The notes: a model not told the origin generated them from the letters alone. A stretch of 64,000 nucleotides of DNA from Formosa sp030427735 (GCF_051200825.1 NZ_CP195158.1:3658001-3722000); one strand, 5' to 3'. Shown: positions 1 through 8,886, numbered from the stretch's first letter. A program made the numbers and translations.

Positions 1-373
1 ACCGACGTCTTTTAGATTCTAAAAACTTATTAGCGGCATCAAAAATATTCATGTTGCCATCAATAGTTTCAACATCCTTAATCATTCGTGCTTCAACGGT
101 ATGCTGCTCCATAGGCATATTGTAGTATCTGCAATCGCTAATCTGCTTTAAACAGTCTCCTTCCGAGATAATGCCAACCAACTCGTCGTTATCGTTAACC
201 ACGGGACCACCAGAAATTTTAAACGAAATGAGTTTATGAATAACATCCTCTACGGTTTGTTCGGGTTTAAAAGTGATCAAATCTTTAGTCATATAGTCGC
301 TCACTCTTACCGGAATGTGTTCTACTTCTTTCTGCTGCTGCTTTCTTGCACCTTGAAAACTTTTTATGCCCAT
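1..373 (-). CDS. CBS-domain protein, C-terminus cut by window edge
   Basis: About 124 codons are visible from the ATG at 373; the frame is still open at base 1, so the end lies outside the window. The N-terminus is basic and Gln-rich (GARKQQQKEVEHIPVR) and is followed by a CBS motif with the typical DYMTKDLITF start and GGPVVNDNDELVGIISEGD core, then the beginning of a second CBS repeat. Paired CBS modules usually bind adenine nucleotides and regulate a partner protein; flavobacterial stand-alone versions are about 150 residues, so some 30 residues are probably missing. Its partner cannot be told from this window. Confidence 0.8.
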   Translation of the reverse strand, partial: MGIKSFQGARKQQQKEVEHIPVRVSDYMTKDLITFKPEQTVEDVIHKLISFKISGGPVVNDNDELVGIISEGDCLKQISDCRYYNMPMEQHTVEARMIKDVETIDGNMNIFDAANKFLESKRRR

Positions 374-449
374 AATAATTTACTTTAGTATTAAAATAAA
401 GTTACTGAATTATAATCAGTTAACCTAACTAAAAATACATGGCGCTAAC

Positions 450-477
450 AAAAAATTAAAAAATGAGTTAATTTTTT
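450..477. terminator. AT-only stem-loop between two minus-strand genes
   Basis: A perfect 10-bp inverted repeat (AAAAAATTAA / TTAATTTTTT, 8-nt loop) lies downstream of the NTF2-like gene that ends at 529. It could terminate that transcript because the stem itself ends in a T-run, but it contains no G-C pair, so this is a weak call. Confidence 0.3.
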
Positions 478-528
478 AACGAATTGCTGAGTTTAAAAAT
501 AAATTACGGTATTATATGCAAGAATTTT

Positions 529-1035
529 CTACTGCTTATATTGCTTTAGCAGGTTTAAATCGTCTGTACGTTTTACCGATACAACATCCTGCATTTTAGA
601 ATTAGGCACAGTCATAGACAATACATAATGGGCCATTTTCCAAGTGCCGTTTTCAAGTTTCATTACCCCAGAACCGCGACAAATACCCATGTGGGTATTC
701 AGCAACTCGTCAAACCATGCTAATGTATTGTTGTTATACACAAAAACATGCCTATCTATCGCTTTAAAATCCCAAGCTTTACCAGCATCAAAATAAGGTT
801 TAGCAAAGTGTTTAAAGGCCTCTAAATCCCAATGTTCTGTGGCATCGGTACCAATGTAAATAGCATCGGAAGTCATTAAACCAAAATAGGTTTCGAAATC
901 GGCTTGGGCCGCCGCTTCATGCCAACGATTTAAATTGTTTACTATAGCAGCATTTATGGTATTGGCATTATCCTGAGCTTGACAAGGCAGAACTAATAAT
1001 ACACTAAATAACAGGAAAGAGAATATGGTTTTCAT
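529..1035 (-). CDS. Secreted NTF2/SnoaL-like protein
   Basis: The 168-residue product starts with a signal peptide (MKTIFSFLLFSVLLVLPCQAQ, cleavage probably after QA or AQ). The rest has the size and pattern of a single cone-shaped NTF2/SnoaL fold: helix NNLNRWHEAAAQADFETYF, then GLMTSDAIYIGTDATEHWD and a late strand pair around GSGVMKLENGTWKMAHY. This matches the DUF4440/SnoaL_3 group, whose members are mostly of unknown function, so no reaction is assigned. The upstream lipoprotein gene ends only 4 nt away, so the two are probably cotranscribed and both products are exported. Confidence 0.7.
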   Translation of the reverse strand: MKTIFSFLLFSVLLVLPCQAQDNANTINAAIVNNLNRWHEAAAQADFETYFGLMTSDAIYIGTDATEHWDLEAFKHFAKPYFDAGKAWDFKAIDRHVFVYNNNTLAWFDELLNTHMGICRGSGVMKLENGTWKMAHYVLSMTVPNSKMQDVVSVKRTDDLNLLKQYKQ

Positions 1036-1039
1036 AAGC

Positions 1040-1549
1040 TTAGGGTTTTACAATATTTTGCGCTTCTTTTTCGAATTTTTTATTGATTTGTAAATTGAAA
1101 TTAGAAAAGGCTACGAGCGTTTCTTTTACGGCATTTAACTGTTCTTTTTCTGAAGCATGATCTAAATGCAAAGCGCTTTGTAGTTTTAACATTTTAGTTT
1201 CTAAAGCCAAAGCCCTAGCCAGAATAGATGGTGTTTTAACTGCCTCTGGCATGCTGGTTTTAAACTCGTTAAAAAAAGCTTCTATCACTTTCATTTCGTT
1301 ATTAAAATACGAAACATCTCCAGATTTTAATTGTGCTATGGTTACTGATAATTCGCTGTACTTATCCCAAGCCGATAAAGTAGTGGCTGCCTTGGCATCC
1401 AATTCGTATTCCACATAATCTAGGGCCTCAATATCTGCTTTAAAAACACTTGGACTAACGGTATCATCGGCTACAGTTTCGGTAGTTTTAGTATCAGATT
1501 GGCATGATAAAAACAACACACTTATAAAAATTAAAACAAATGCTTTCAT
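1040..1549 (-). CDS. Lipoprotein of unknown function (169 aa)
   Basis: The start is placed at the ATG at 1549 rather than at 1573 because MKAFVLIFISVLFLSCQS is a clean lipoprotein signal with lipobox LFLSC. After a Thr/Asp-rich linker the mature part is predicted mostly helical and charged (for example AATTLSAWDKYSELSVTIAQL and NLQINKKFEKEAQN), giving a helical-bundle look. I do not recognise a family with certainty; similar flavobacterial proteins are usually labelled hypothetical. It lies 4 nt upstream of the NTF2-like gene and probably forms a two-gene operon with it. Confidence 0.65.
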   Translation of the reverse strand: MKAFVLIFISVLFLSCQSDTKTTETVADDTVSPSVFKADIEALDYVEYELDAKAATTLSAWDKYSELSVTIAQLKSGDVSYFNNEMKVIEAFFNEFKTSMPEAVKTPSILARALALETKMLKLQSALHLDHASEKEQLNAVKETLVAFSNFNLQINKKFEKEAQNIVKP

Positions 1550-1621
1550 GGTAACTATTTCATCGTAAAACAAATATACATCTACTTAAGTCTTAACTCC
1601 TAATTTTTACAGAAAAAGCAA

Positions 1622-1649
1622 TTTGGTCGGCAAAATCTTCATATTTTTG
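1622..1649 (+). promoter_or_regulatory. Promoter of the threonine dehydrogenase gene
   Basis: A perfect Bacteroidota -7 box, TATTTTTG, spans 1642-1649, with a TTTG -33 candidate at 1622-1625 (16-nt spacing). The start codon at 1674 follows 24 nt later. Confidence 0.55.
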
Positions 1650-1673
1650 AAGACTTTTAAACAAATTCTTTAA

Positions 1674-2624
1674 ATGACACCAAAAATTTTAATTATTGGC
1701 GCATGCGGACAAATTGGTTCGGAGCTAACATTTAAGCTAAGGCAAATGTATGGCGATGAAAACGTAATTGCTAGCGATATTAGTTATAATAATGCCGAAG
1801 TGGTTAATTCTGGCCTTTTCGAAATTTTAGATGCTCAAAATTTTACAGCACTAAAGGTATGTATAGAAAAATACAATATTAATACGGTGTACTTAATGGC
1901 AGCAATGCTTAGTGCTACTGGCGAGAAATTTCCATTAAAAGCTTGGGATTTAAACACCCAATCGCTTTTTCATGTATTAGACTTAGCCAAAGCGGGAGTT
2001 ATTAAAAAGATTTTCTGGCCTTCCAGCATTGCCGTTTTTGGCCCAACAACACCTAAAGACCAGACGCCACAATATACAATTATGGAACCTTCTACCGTAT
2101 ACGGTATTACCAAACAGGTTGGGGAGCGTTGGTGCGAATATTATTTTAATAAATATAATGTAGATGTTAGAAGTATTCGCTATCCTGGTATTATCAGTTG
2201 GAAAACACTTCCTGGAGGCGGCACCACCGATTATGCTGTAGATATTTACCATAAAGCTCTACAAGATGGCCATTACGATTGTTTTTTATCTGAAAACACC
2301 GCTTTACCTATGATGTTTATGGACGATGCGATTGAAGCCACCGTTAATATTATGGCAGCCGATAAAGAAGCTATTAAAATACGCTCGTCGTACAACTTAT
2401 CGGCAGTAAGTTTTACACCAAAAGAAATAGCGGCATCAATTCAAAAATACCTGCCAGAATTTACCATAAGTTACACCCCCGATTTTAGACAAGACATTGC
2501 CGATAGCTGGCCTAAAAGCATAAACGACACCCCAGCCAGAACAGATTGGAATTGGGACCATAAATTCTCGTTAGACGATATTACTAAGGAAATGCTTTCG
2601 CAATTACAGGCGAAATACACTTAA
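1674..2624 (+). CDS. L-threonine 3-dehydrogenase, SDR (epimerase-like) type
   Basis: The 316-residue protein is an extended short-chain dehydrogenase/reductase. The Rossmann glycine motif GACGQIG is at residues 9-15 and the catalytic Tyr-Lys pair is Y143/K147 in STVYGITK, with PSSIAVFG before it supplying the usual serine. Length and sequence fit the NAD-dependent threonine 3-dehydrogenases of Flavobacterium and Cytophaga, which resemble UDP-galactose epimerases and oxidise L-threonine to 2-amino-3-ketobutyrate in the cytoplasm. A less likely alternative is another NAD-dependent epimerase/dehydratase. The gene stands alone behind its own promoter. Confidence 0.8.
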   Translation: MTPKILIIGACGQIGSELTFKLRQMYGDENVIASDISYNNAEVVNSGLFEILDAQNFTALKVCIEKYNINTVYLMAAMLSATGEKFPLKAWDLNTQSLFHVLDLAKAGVIKKIFWPSSIAVFGPTTPKDQTPQYTIMEPSTVYGITKQVGERWCEYYFNKYNVDVRSIRYPGIISWKTLPGGGTTDYAVDIYHKALQDGHYDCFLSENTALPMMFMDDAIEATVNIMAADKEAIKIRSSYNLSAVSFTPKEIAASIQKYLPEFTISYTPDFRQDIADSWPKSINDTPARTDWNWDHKFSLDDITKEMLSQLQAKYT

Positions 2625-2756
2625 AAAAGATAAGATAAAGAGCCTCTTATTTAAAAGCATATAAACAGGTAAAACAAACAAAAAGTTGCCGCTTACATAA
2701 TTAAACCTTAATTTTAGTTTAAAACCACGATAAGTAATCGTATAAAAATTGAAACT

Positions 2757-3239
2757 ATGAGACAACTATTAGCACTTTTTTGCATCATATTTACATTAAC
2801 AGCTTGCGAAGGCGATCAAGGCCCTCCAGGAGAAGACGGCGGCGTAATTATAGCTCCAGCATTCGAAATTGAAGTCGATTTTAATAACGGAAATAATTTT
2901 GCCATTACCCAAAATTACGGGTTCGATATTGTACCATCAGACGTTGTATTAATTTATATTTCTTGGGAAACCATAGATGGTACCGAAGTTTGGCGCTTAC
3001 TTCCACAAACCGCTATTTTAGACGAAGGTGTACTCTCGTATAATTACGACTTTACAGATACCGATTTTAGCATTTTTATGGATGCCACTTTCGATTTAAA
3101 CAGCTTAGACAGCTCATGGACACAAAACCAATATTTTAGAGTAGTTGTAGTTCCAGCAGATTATATTAACGGCATAGACACAGCAAATTACGATGACGTT
3201 GTTAAAGCCGCTCAAATTTCTGAGTTTAAGTCGCTATAA
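2757..3239 (+). CDS. Small lipoprotein with a collagen-like Gly-Pro-Pro start
   Basis: The 160-residue protein begins with a lipoprotein signal ending in LTACEGDQG, followed by a very short collagen-like stretch (GDQGPPGEDGG). The rest is acidic and beta-rich with several Tyr/Trp residues (for example LIYISWETIDGTEVWRLLP), and suggests one small beta-sandwich domain. This arrangement is common in flavobacterial surface lipoproteins of unknown role. No conserved partner lies next to it; a stem-loop follows it at 3268-3306. Confidence 0.65.
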   Translation: MRQLLALFCIIFTLTACEGDQGPPGEDGGVIIAPAFEIEVDFNNGNNFAITQNYGFDIVPSDVVLIYISWETIDGTEVWRLLPQTAILDEGVLSYNYDFTDTDFSIFMDATFDLNSLDSSWTQNQYFRVVVVPADYINGIDTANYDDVVKAAQISEFKSL

Positions 3240-3267
3240 CCCGCTCTTCTTTACCGCATAAAATCTT

Positions 3268-3306
3268 ACATCCCATCTGCTAGTACAGTTCTAAACGATG
3301 GGATGT
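3268..3306 (+). terminator. Stem-loop between lipoprotein and lysR genes
   Basis: A perfect 10-bp inverted repeat (ACATCCCATC at 3268-3277, GATGGGATGT at 3297-3306) encloses a 19-nt loop, starting 28 nt after the lipoprotein stop. There is no T-run after it, so it may be a processing or attenuation hairpin rather than a classical terminator. Confidence 0.45.
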
Positions 3307-3325
3307 TACTATATCTCTTGGGCTG

Positions 3326-4207
3326 ATGAACACAAAATTTCATATTTTTAAAGAGGTGGCTTTGCAATTAAGTTTCACAAAAGCAGCCGAACAATTAAAT
3401 CTTAGTCAGCCTGCGATTTCAAAAACCATTAAAACTTTAGAAGACACTTACAAGAAAACATTTTTTACAAGACTCGGCAATCAAATAGAACTCACTAAAG
3501 ACGGACTTATTTTTTTAGAATATACCGAAAAAATCATTGCTCTTTTTTCCGATTTAGACAATCAGTTTTTAACTTTAGCGCCCCACGAACAAAAGCACAT
3601 TACCTTTGGAGCAAGCACTACGCTAGCCGATTTTATTCTACCCCAAATATTAGCAAAGTCAGAAAAAAATACCCCCAACACCAGTTTACAACTTATAAGC
3701 GGAAACACCAATTACATAGAACGGCTTATTACCAAGCAACAATTAGATTTTGGTATTATTGAAGGCAGTAGCAACAACAAGCAATTGCAGTACGAAAAAT
3801 TTATAAAAGACGAGATTGTTTTGGTAACAAGCGCATCGAACCCAAAATTTAAAACAGGAACACTTCAGCTAAACGATTTAAAACAATTACCATTTGTAGA
3901 ACGCGAAAAAGGTTCTGGAACCCGCGAAATCATCTATAAAAAATTACACCAACAGGGTATTTCCTCACTACAATCTACAGTAACCTTAAGCAGTACCATT
4001 GCTATTAAAAACTATCTTTACCACTCTAAAAGTTACGCCCTGCTCTCGGCACATGCCATAAACGACGATTTAATAAATAATAAATTAAAAATTATAGACA
4101 TTCAGAATTTCACCATCGAACGTTGGTTTTATTTTGTGTCGCGCCAAGGCTTTCAATCGAAAACCAAAGATTTTTTTGAAAAACTGATTCGCCTAAACCA
4201 TAACTAA
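3326..4207 (+). CDS. LysR-family transcriptional regulator
   Basis: At 293 residues this is a standard LysR-type regulator. The N-terminal winged helix-turn-helix is plain (FKEVALQLSFTKAAEQLNLSQPAISKTIKTLE, about residues 8-40), followed by a periplasmic-binding-like effector domain with ITFGASTTLADFILPQIL near residue 90. It lies directly upstream of, and in the same direction as, a YeiH-type transporter gene. LysR-YeiH pairs are common, and in several bacteria the regulator responds to sulfur or cysteine metabolites; that role is inferred here, not shown. Confidence 0.85.
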   Translation: MNTKFHIFKEVALQLSFTKAAEQLNLSQPAISKTIKTLEDTYKKTFFTRLGNQIELTKDGLIFLEYTEKIIALFSDLDNQFLTLAPHEQKHITFGASTTLADFILPQILAKSEKNTPNTSLQLISGNTNYIERLITKQQLDFGIIEGSSNNKQLQYEKFIKDEIVLVTSASNPKFKTGTLQLNDLKQLPFVEREKGSGTREIIYKKLHQQGISSLQSTVTLSSTIAIKNYLYHSKSYALLSAHAINDDLINNKLKIIDIQNFTIERWFYFVSRQGFQSKTKDFFEKLIRLNHN

Positions 4208-4230
4208 AAGTTATAGCAAATAACTTTTTT
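4206..4230 (+). terminator. Perfect inverted repeat between lysR and the YeiH gene
   Basis: AAAAGTTAT (4206-4214) and ATAACTTTT (4220-4228) form a 9-bp stem with a 5-nt loop that runs into TT, beginning inside the lysR stop codon. It can be read as an intrinsic terminator of lysR, or as a LysR-type operator, since dyads of this size are usual LysR targets and it lies about 30 bp upstream of the next -7 box. Confidence 0.5.
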
Positions 4231-4257
4231 CATTTCTTATTACATATAAAGCTAGTG

Positions 4258-4265
4258 TATTTTTG
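4258..4265 (+). promoter_or_regulatory. -7 box of the YeiH-HPP operon
   Basis: TATTTTTG matches the TAnnTTTG consensus and lies 17 nt before the ATG at 4283. Confidence 0.5.
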
Positions 4266-4282
4266 TATAAAATTACAACACC

Positions 4283-5209
4283 ATGGCCGCTTTGCTTTCT
4301 TATATATATTTTTTCGGAGTTATAATTGCCGCATTATTTGGATATATTAACAGTCCAATGGCATTGGCTTTAGGTTTTGTGTTTTCGGTTGGTTTTAAGC
4401 ATCCCTTTCTAAAACAAAGCCAGAAAGGATTGCAATGGTTATTAAAATTGGCTGTAGTAGGCTTAGGATTTGGCATGGTATTACAAGACACCATACAAAC
4501 AAGCGCATCGAGCTTTGGTCTTATTTTATGCTCTGTAGTGCTAACTGTTAGTTTTGGTTTATTTATATCGAAAAGCTTTCATTTAAATAAACATCTGGGT
4601 CACCTTATAACTTCGGGAACGTCTATTTGTGGTGGCAGTGCAATTGCAGCTATTTCACCAATTATTAAAGCCGATTCCAAAACCATCTCTATGGCATTGG
4701 TAACTGTATTTTTATTAAATGCCTTAGCCTTATTTGTATTTCCTGTTTTAGGACACTGGTTACATTTAAATCAGCACGATTTTGGCCTGTGGTGTGCAGT
4801 AGCCATTCACGATACGAGTTCGGTGGTTGGCGCCGCACTAAACTACGGCGAGGAGGCTCTTAAAATTGCAACAACTGTAAAATTATCTAGAACATTATGG
4901 ATTATACCTATGTCGGTATTATCGATGTTTGCGTTTAAAACCAAAGGGCAACATATAAAATTCCCGTATTTTATCTTATTATTTATTGGCGCTATTCTTA
5001 TTAATAGTTTTCATATTATTCCTGAAATCGTAACGCAACAATTTGTAAACGTATCAAAACACCTATTAGTTGTTAGTTTATTTTTAATTGGCACCAGCAT
5101 ATCCTTACCCGATTTAAAACAAGCGGGTTGGAAACCTGTAGTTTTCGCATCGATTCTATGGATTTTTGTATCGCTCACCTCCCTAGCATATATTCTGTAT
5201 TTACAATAA
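4283..5209 (+). CDS. YeiH-family (UPF0324) putative sulfate exporter
   Basis: The 308-residue protein is almost entirely membrane segments (roughly ten) with the conserved family stretches LAVVGLGFGMVLQ, TSGTSICGGSAIAAISPII and AVAIHDTSSVVGAAL. These identify the UPF0324/YeiH family, annotated as putative sulfate exporters; experimental proof of substrate is thin for the family as a whole. The gene follows a LysR regulator and is separated by 15 nt from an HPP-family membrane protein, so a sulfur- or anion-related transport operon is the most economical reading. Confidence 0.85.
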   Translation: MAALLSYIYFFGVIIAALFGYINSPMALALGFVFSVGFKHPFLKQSQKGLQWLLKLAVVGLGFGMVLQDTIQTSASSFGLILCSVVLTVSFGLFISKSFHLNKHLGHLITSGTSICGGSAIAAISPIIKADSKTISMALVTVFLLNALALFVFPVLGHWLHLNQHDFGLWCAVAIHDTSSVVGAALNYGEEALKIATTVKLSRTLWIIPMSVLSMFAFKTKGQHIKFPYFILLFIGAILINSFHIIPEIVTQQFVNVSKHLLVVSLFLIGTSISLPDLKQAGWKPVVFASILWIFVSLTSLAYILYLQ

Positions 5210-5224
5210 TCTACTTTATTTATT

Positions 5225-5776
5225 ATGGCACAAAAAAGAACACTCCGAAAAGCCAAATATATCCTGCATAAGCAAACCGATTTTAATGCCCCTGAACATA
5301 TCTGGACGTTTATCGGTGCCTTTTTAGGGATCGGATTATTAGGTTACTTACAAAGCCTAAGATTTTCTGCAGTAGATAACACCTTTCTAATTGGGTCGTT
5401 TGGAGCTTCTGCAGTGCTAATTTACGGTGCCACTAACAGTCCGTTATCGCAACCTAGAAACGTGATCGGCGGACATGTGTTAAGTGCTTTAATAGGGGTT
5501 TGCATAGCCAAAGTTATTCCAGACACCGACCTTAATTGGTTGGCCTGTGCGCTAGCGGTTTCCCTTTCTATAGTGGTTATGCAAATAACAAAAACCATGC
5601 ATCCGCCAGGCGGAGCCACTGCTCTTATAGCCAATATAGGCAGCAGTCAAATTAAGGCTTTAGGGTTTTGGTACATTGTTAACCCAGTACTTATTGGTAT
5701 TCTTCTGCTACTAATTACCGCACTTATTACAAACACTTGGGCTAAAAATAAAGCGTACCGCACAAAAAACAGGTAA
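5225..5776 (+). CDS. HPP-family integral membrane protein
   Basis: A 183-residue protein with a basic N-terminus and about five membrane segments. The family signature HPPGGATALIA is present near residues 125-135, and LIYGATNSPLSQPRNVIGGH supplies the second conserved region. Some HPP proteins in cyanobacteria are chloroplast-type nitrite carriers, but most are uncharacterised, so only anion transport in general is inferred. It follows the YeiH-type gene by 15 nt and is most probably cotranscribed with it. Confidence 0.85.
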   Translation: MAQKRTLRKAKYILHKQTDFNAPEHIWTFIGAFLGIGLLGYLQSLRFSAVDNTFLIGSFGASAVLIYGATNSPLSQPRNVIGGHVLSALIGVCIAKVIPDTDLNWLACALAVSLSIVVMQITKTMHPPGGATALIANIGSSQIKALGFWYIVNPVLIGILLLLITALITNTWAKNKAYRTKNR

Positions 5777-5803
5777 CAACCAAGTCCGTGTAAAATTTAT
5801 CTG

Positions 5804-5811
5804 TATTTTTG
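5804..5811 (+). promoter_or_regulatory. -7 box of the His-rich protein gene
   Basis: TATTTTTG matches TAnnTTTG and lies 19 nt before the TTG start at 5831, which supports that start. Confidence 0.45.
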
Positions 5812-5830
5812 AGACCTTAATCTGAGTGGG

Positions 5831-6340
5831 TTGGTATTACAGGTAAATTTTAAATCGATACTATTTCAAGGCATCGCATTGGCGCTGGCCGTGTGTTACT
5901 TAATATCGCCTTTAAAAACTCAGGTCTTCAACGCCCTACACACCGTTGTACATTATACTGAAACTATTGGGAGCACGCCACAAAACATCAGCTTACTAAG
6001 GTATCATGAACACGACGATTTTGGAAACCACAACATTTTTGAAGATGCACCGCCTTTAGCCAACCACACGCATACGGCAACAGGAAAAACCATCAACAAC
6101 CATTCGCATTCGGTAATAAGTTTTTTTAACCGTATTTTTTTAGCTTCAGAAGATCACGACGACCATCAAAAAACGACTTCAAAAGCAGAAATCGACAAGC
6201 ATTTTTTAACGCTTCAACAGCAGTTAACAGCACACACGCATTCAGAATACAAAACACCCTATTGGCACTTAAAAACACTTCAGTATACGTGTCATTTACA
6301 AATTACCAGTCCGCCTCCCCAAAACGCTTGTACAATATAA
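5831..6340 (+). CDS. His-rich single-pass membrane protein, probable metal binder
   Basis: The frame opens with TTG, the only suitable start behind the -7 box at 5804. The 169-residue product has one hydrophobic segment (about residues 10-26, ILFQGIALALAVCYLIS) and then a soluble part with repeated histidine clusters: YHEHDDFGNHN, NHTHTATGK, NNHSHS, EDHDDHQK and AHTHSEY. This composition is usual in periplasmic metal-binding or metal-presenting proteins. The next gene is a TonB receptor with His-rich motifs of its own, so a role in zinc, copper or similar uptake is likely but the metal is unknown. I do not recognise a named family. Confidence 0.7.
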   Translation: MVLQVNFKSILFQGIALALAVCYLISPLKTQVFNALHTVVHYTETIGSTPQNISLLRYHEHDDFGNHNIFEDAPPLANHTHTATGKTINNHSHSVISFFNRIFLASEDHDDHQKTTSKAEIDKHFLTLQQQLTAHTHSEYKTPYWHLKTLQYTCHLQITSPPPQNACTI

Positions 6341-6471
6341 GAACTACAGTTACACGATATGGTTTTCAGCTTTAAAAACCGTTAAGCGTGACGTTATGTA
6401 ATACCTAAAATTTAAAACTACAACACAAGCTTCTATAACAAATACTACAGAAGCCAAGACCTTTTATATAC

Positions 6472-8700
6472 ATGAAACATATTTTAATATGTGCTTGCTT
6501 ACTTTTAAGCGGCATGTTGCATGCGCAACAATTAAACGGTGTTATTACAGATACACTGCATAATCCTATAGAAGATGTAAGCATCTTTAACAAAAACACC
6601 CAAAAACACACGCATACCAATCCAACAGGGGCTTTTACGCTTCAAAACAGCTCGCCTAACGATACCATTTACATGTCGCGTTTAGGGTATCAGGCACAAA
6701 CCATCGTACTTACAGCATCAGATTTAAACACGACAATTGATATAGTTATGCCTGCCGCAAACATGTCGTTAGACCAAGTGATGCTAGTTGGCGAAGTTGA
6801 TGCCCTAAGCCGATTGGTAGATGTAAACGTAAAAACCGACCCGGTTAAATCGTCTCAAGACATTCTACGAAAAGTTCCTGGATTAATTATTGGTCAACAT
6901 GCTGGTGGCGGTAAAGCAGAGCAGTTATTTTTAAGAGGATTCGATATCGATCACGGCACCGATGTGAGTCTTAGTGTAGACGGTTTACCTGTAAATATGG
7001 TGTCGCATGCCCATGGCCAAGGTTATTCCGATTTACACTTTGTAATACCAGAAACCGTAGACAATGTAAAGTTTGGAAAAGGACCATATTATGGATCTGT
7101 TGGTAACTTTAACACTGCTGGATATGTTAATTTGGGACTAAAAAAAACTTTAGATAATAACTACGTATCGTTAGAAGCTGGCCAATTTAATACCTCGCGT
7201 ATAATGGGCATGCTAAACGTATTAAATAACGATAAAAGCAGTGCTTATGTGGCATCGGAATTAATGCTTACCGACGGCCCTTTCGACTCGCCACAAGATT
7301 TTAACCGCTTTAATATTTTAGGACGCTACAATTACAAATTAAGCGGCAATCAAGAACTGAACATTACAACCTCGTATTTCGAGAGTAAATGGGATGCTTC
7401 TGGGCAAATACCACAGCGCGCTGTAGACGATAGTACTATAGACCGATTTGGCGCTATAGACGATACCGAAGGTGGCCAAACCAGCAGAACCAATGTCTTG
7501 GTAAATCACACTAAAACCATAGACCACGACCAATCGTTTACAACAACGGCTTACCTATCGCAATACAATTTCGAGCTCTACTCTAACTTCACTTATTATC
7601 TGGACGATCCCGTTAATGGCGACCAGATAAGACAAAAAGAGAATCGTTTAATCGCTGGTGCCAGTACACAATACGAACAAAAAAATATAGCACTTGGCGA
7701 GTCGACGACATTCAACTATCAAGCGGGACTCGGTTTTCGATATGACAACGCAGACGATGTAGAACTGTCTCACACCATGAACCGACAAACCACTTTAGAC
7801 CGCTTAGCACTTGGCGATATAGACGAAGTGAATACCTATGGATTTATAAACACCGAATTCCAAACCGGAAAATGGCTGTTCAACCCAGCGGTACGATTAG
7901 ATTACTTTAAATTTGATTATTACAATAAGCTTTCCGAAATCTACGACAACAAAAGTGAAACCCAAGTCCGCGTAAGCCCTAAATTGAATACCATTTATTC
8001 GGTAAACCAAAACCTGCAATTATTCTTAAAAACAGGTATCGGATTTCACTCTAACGACACCAGAGTAGTTGTTGCCGACACCGAATGGCAAACCCTACCT
8101 GCTGCTTACGGCGCAGACTTAGGCGCTATACTAAAACCCACAAATCGTTTGGCCATAAACGCCGCCCTATGGTATTTATATCTGGAACAAGAGTTTGTAT
8201 ATGTTGGCGATGCCGCCATAGTAGAACCTAGCGGAAAAACACAACGTTTAGGGGTAGATGTTGGCGCGCGCTACCAAGCCCTAGACTGGCTTTATCTGTT
8301 CGCCGATGTTAACTACGCCCACGGCAGAAGCATCGATGATCCTGAAGGCGAAAACTACATTCCTTTAGCGCCAGATTTCACCTCGGCAGGAGGTATTATT
8401 ATCGATAATTTAGGAAGATTCTCCGGAGGCCTAAACTACAGGTATATTGACGACAGACCAGCAAACGAAGACGATTCTATTGTTGCGGAAGGCTATTTTG
8501 TTACCGATTGCAATGTGAATTATCAATGGAAAAACTGGACCTATAGCATTATTATAGAAAACCTGTTTAATACCGAATGGAACGAAACCCAATTCGCTAC
8601 CGAAAGTCGTTTATATAACGAACCAGAGCCTGTAGACGAAATCCATTTTACACCTGGAACCCCATTCTATATCCGCGGAAAAATAGCTTTAACCTTTTAA
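6472..8700 (+). CDS. TonB-dependent receptor, probably for a metal
   Basis: The 742-residue protein has a signal peptide (ends MLHAQQ), a short carboxypeptidase-regulatory-like domain (LNGVITDTLHNPIEDVSIF), a plug domain and a C-terminal 22-strand barrel that ends in the aromatic F typical of outer membrane proteins. The plug contains QHAGGGKAEQLFLRGFDIDHGTD and VSHAHGQGYSDLH, a His-containing plug seen in a distinct Bacteroidota/Proteobacteria receptor group of unassigned substrate. With the His-rich protein encoded 131 nt upstream, metal or metal-chelate import is the best inference. A palindromic repeat copy follows the stop codon. Confidence 0.85.
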   Translation: MKHILICACLLLSGMLHAQQLNGVITDTLHNPIEDVSIFNKNTQKHTHTNPTGAFTLQNSSPNDTIYMSRLGYQAQTIVLTASDLNTTIDIVMPAANMSLDQVMLVGEVDALSRLVDVNVKTDPVKSSQDILRKVPGLIIGQHAGGGKAEQLFLRGFDIDHGTDVSLSVDGLPVNMVSHAHGQGYSDLHFVIPETVDNVKFGKGPYYGSVGNFNTAGYVNLGLKKTLDNNYVSLEAGQFNTSRIMGMLNVLNNDKSSAYVASELMLTDGPFDSPQDFNRFNILGRYNYKLSGNQELNITTSYFESKWDASGQIPQRAVDDSTIDRFGAIDDTEGGQTSRTNVLVNHTKTIDHDQSFTTTAYLSQYNFELYSNFTYYLDDPVNGDQIRQKENRLIAGASTQYEQKNIALGESTTFNYQAGLGFRYDNADDVELSHTMNRQTTLDRLALGDIDEVNTYGFINTEFQTGKWLFNPAVRLDYFKFDYYNKLSEIYDNKSETQVRVSPKLNTIYSVNQNLQLFLKTGIGFHSNDTRVVVADTEWQTLPAAYGADLGAILKPTNRLAINAALWYLYLEQEFVYVGDAAIVEPSGKTQRLGVDVGARYQALDWLYLFADVNYAHGRSIDDPEGENYIPLAPDFTSAGGIIIDNLGRFSGGLNYRYIDDRPANEDDSIVAEGYFVTDCNVNYQWKNWTYSIIIENLFNTEWNETQFATESRLYNEPEPVDEIHFTPGTPFYIRGKIALTF

Positions 8701-8728
8701 AGTAACACGAATCGCAATAATTAAATAT

Positions 8729-8886
8729 GAAGACTGTCTAAAAAGTTTAAAAGCGCGTCATTCTGTACTCCTCCGGCAGGCAGGTGGCACAGAATCTCAT
8801 CTTATTGAGAATCTGAAATCGAAGATTCAATGAAGTTAAATAAATTCAGATTGACGAAAAGTTAATTTTTTAGACAGCTTCTTTTT
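8729..8886. repeat. Interspersed palindromic repeat, copy 1
   Basis: First of four related intergenic elements. Outer arms CTGTCTAAAAA and TTTTTTAGACAG pair and are followed by CTTCTTTTT. Inside are the two conserved hairpins: ATTCTGT/ACAGAAT, here with a longer GC-rich loop (ctccggcaggcagg), and AATCTGAA/TTCAGATT, here with an insertion between the arms. It occupies most of the 308-nt gap between the TonB receptor stop and the next gene, and the outer stem plus T-run could end the receptor transcript. Confidence 0.8.

Noticed and set aside
2625..2756. Promoter for the collagen-like lipoprotein
   Set aside because: No TAnnTTTG match could be found in the expected place, so none is called.
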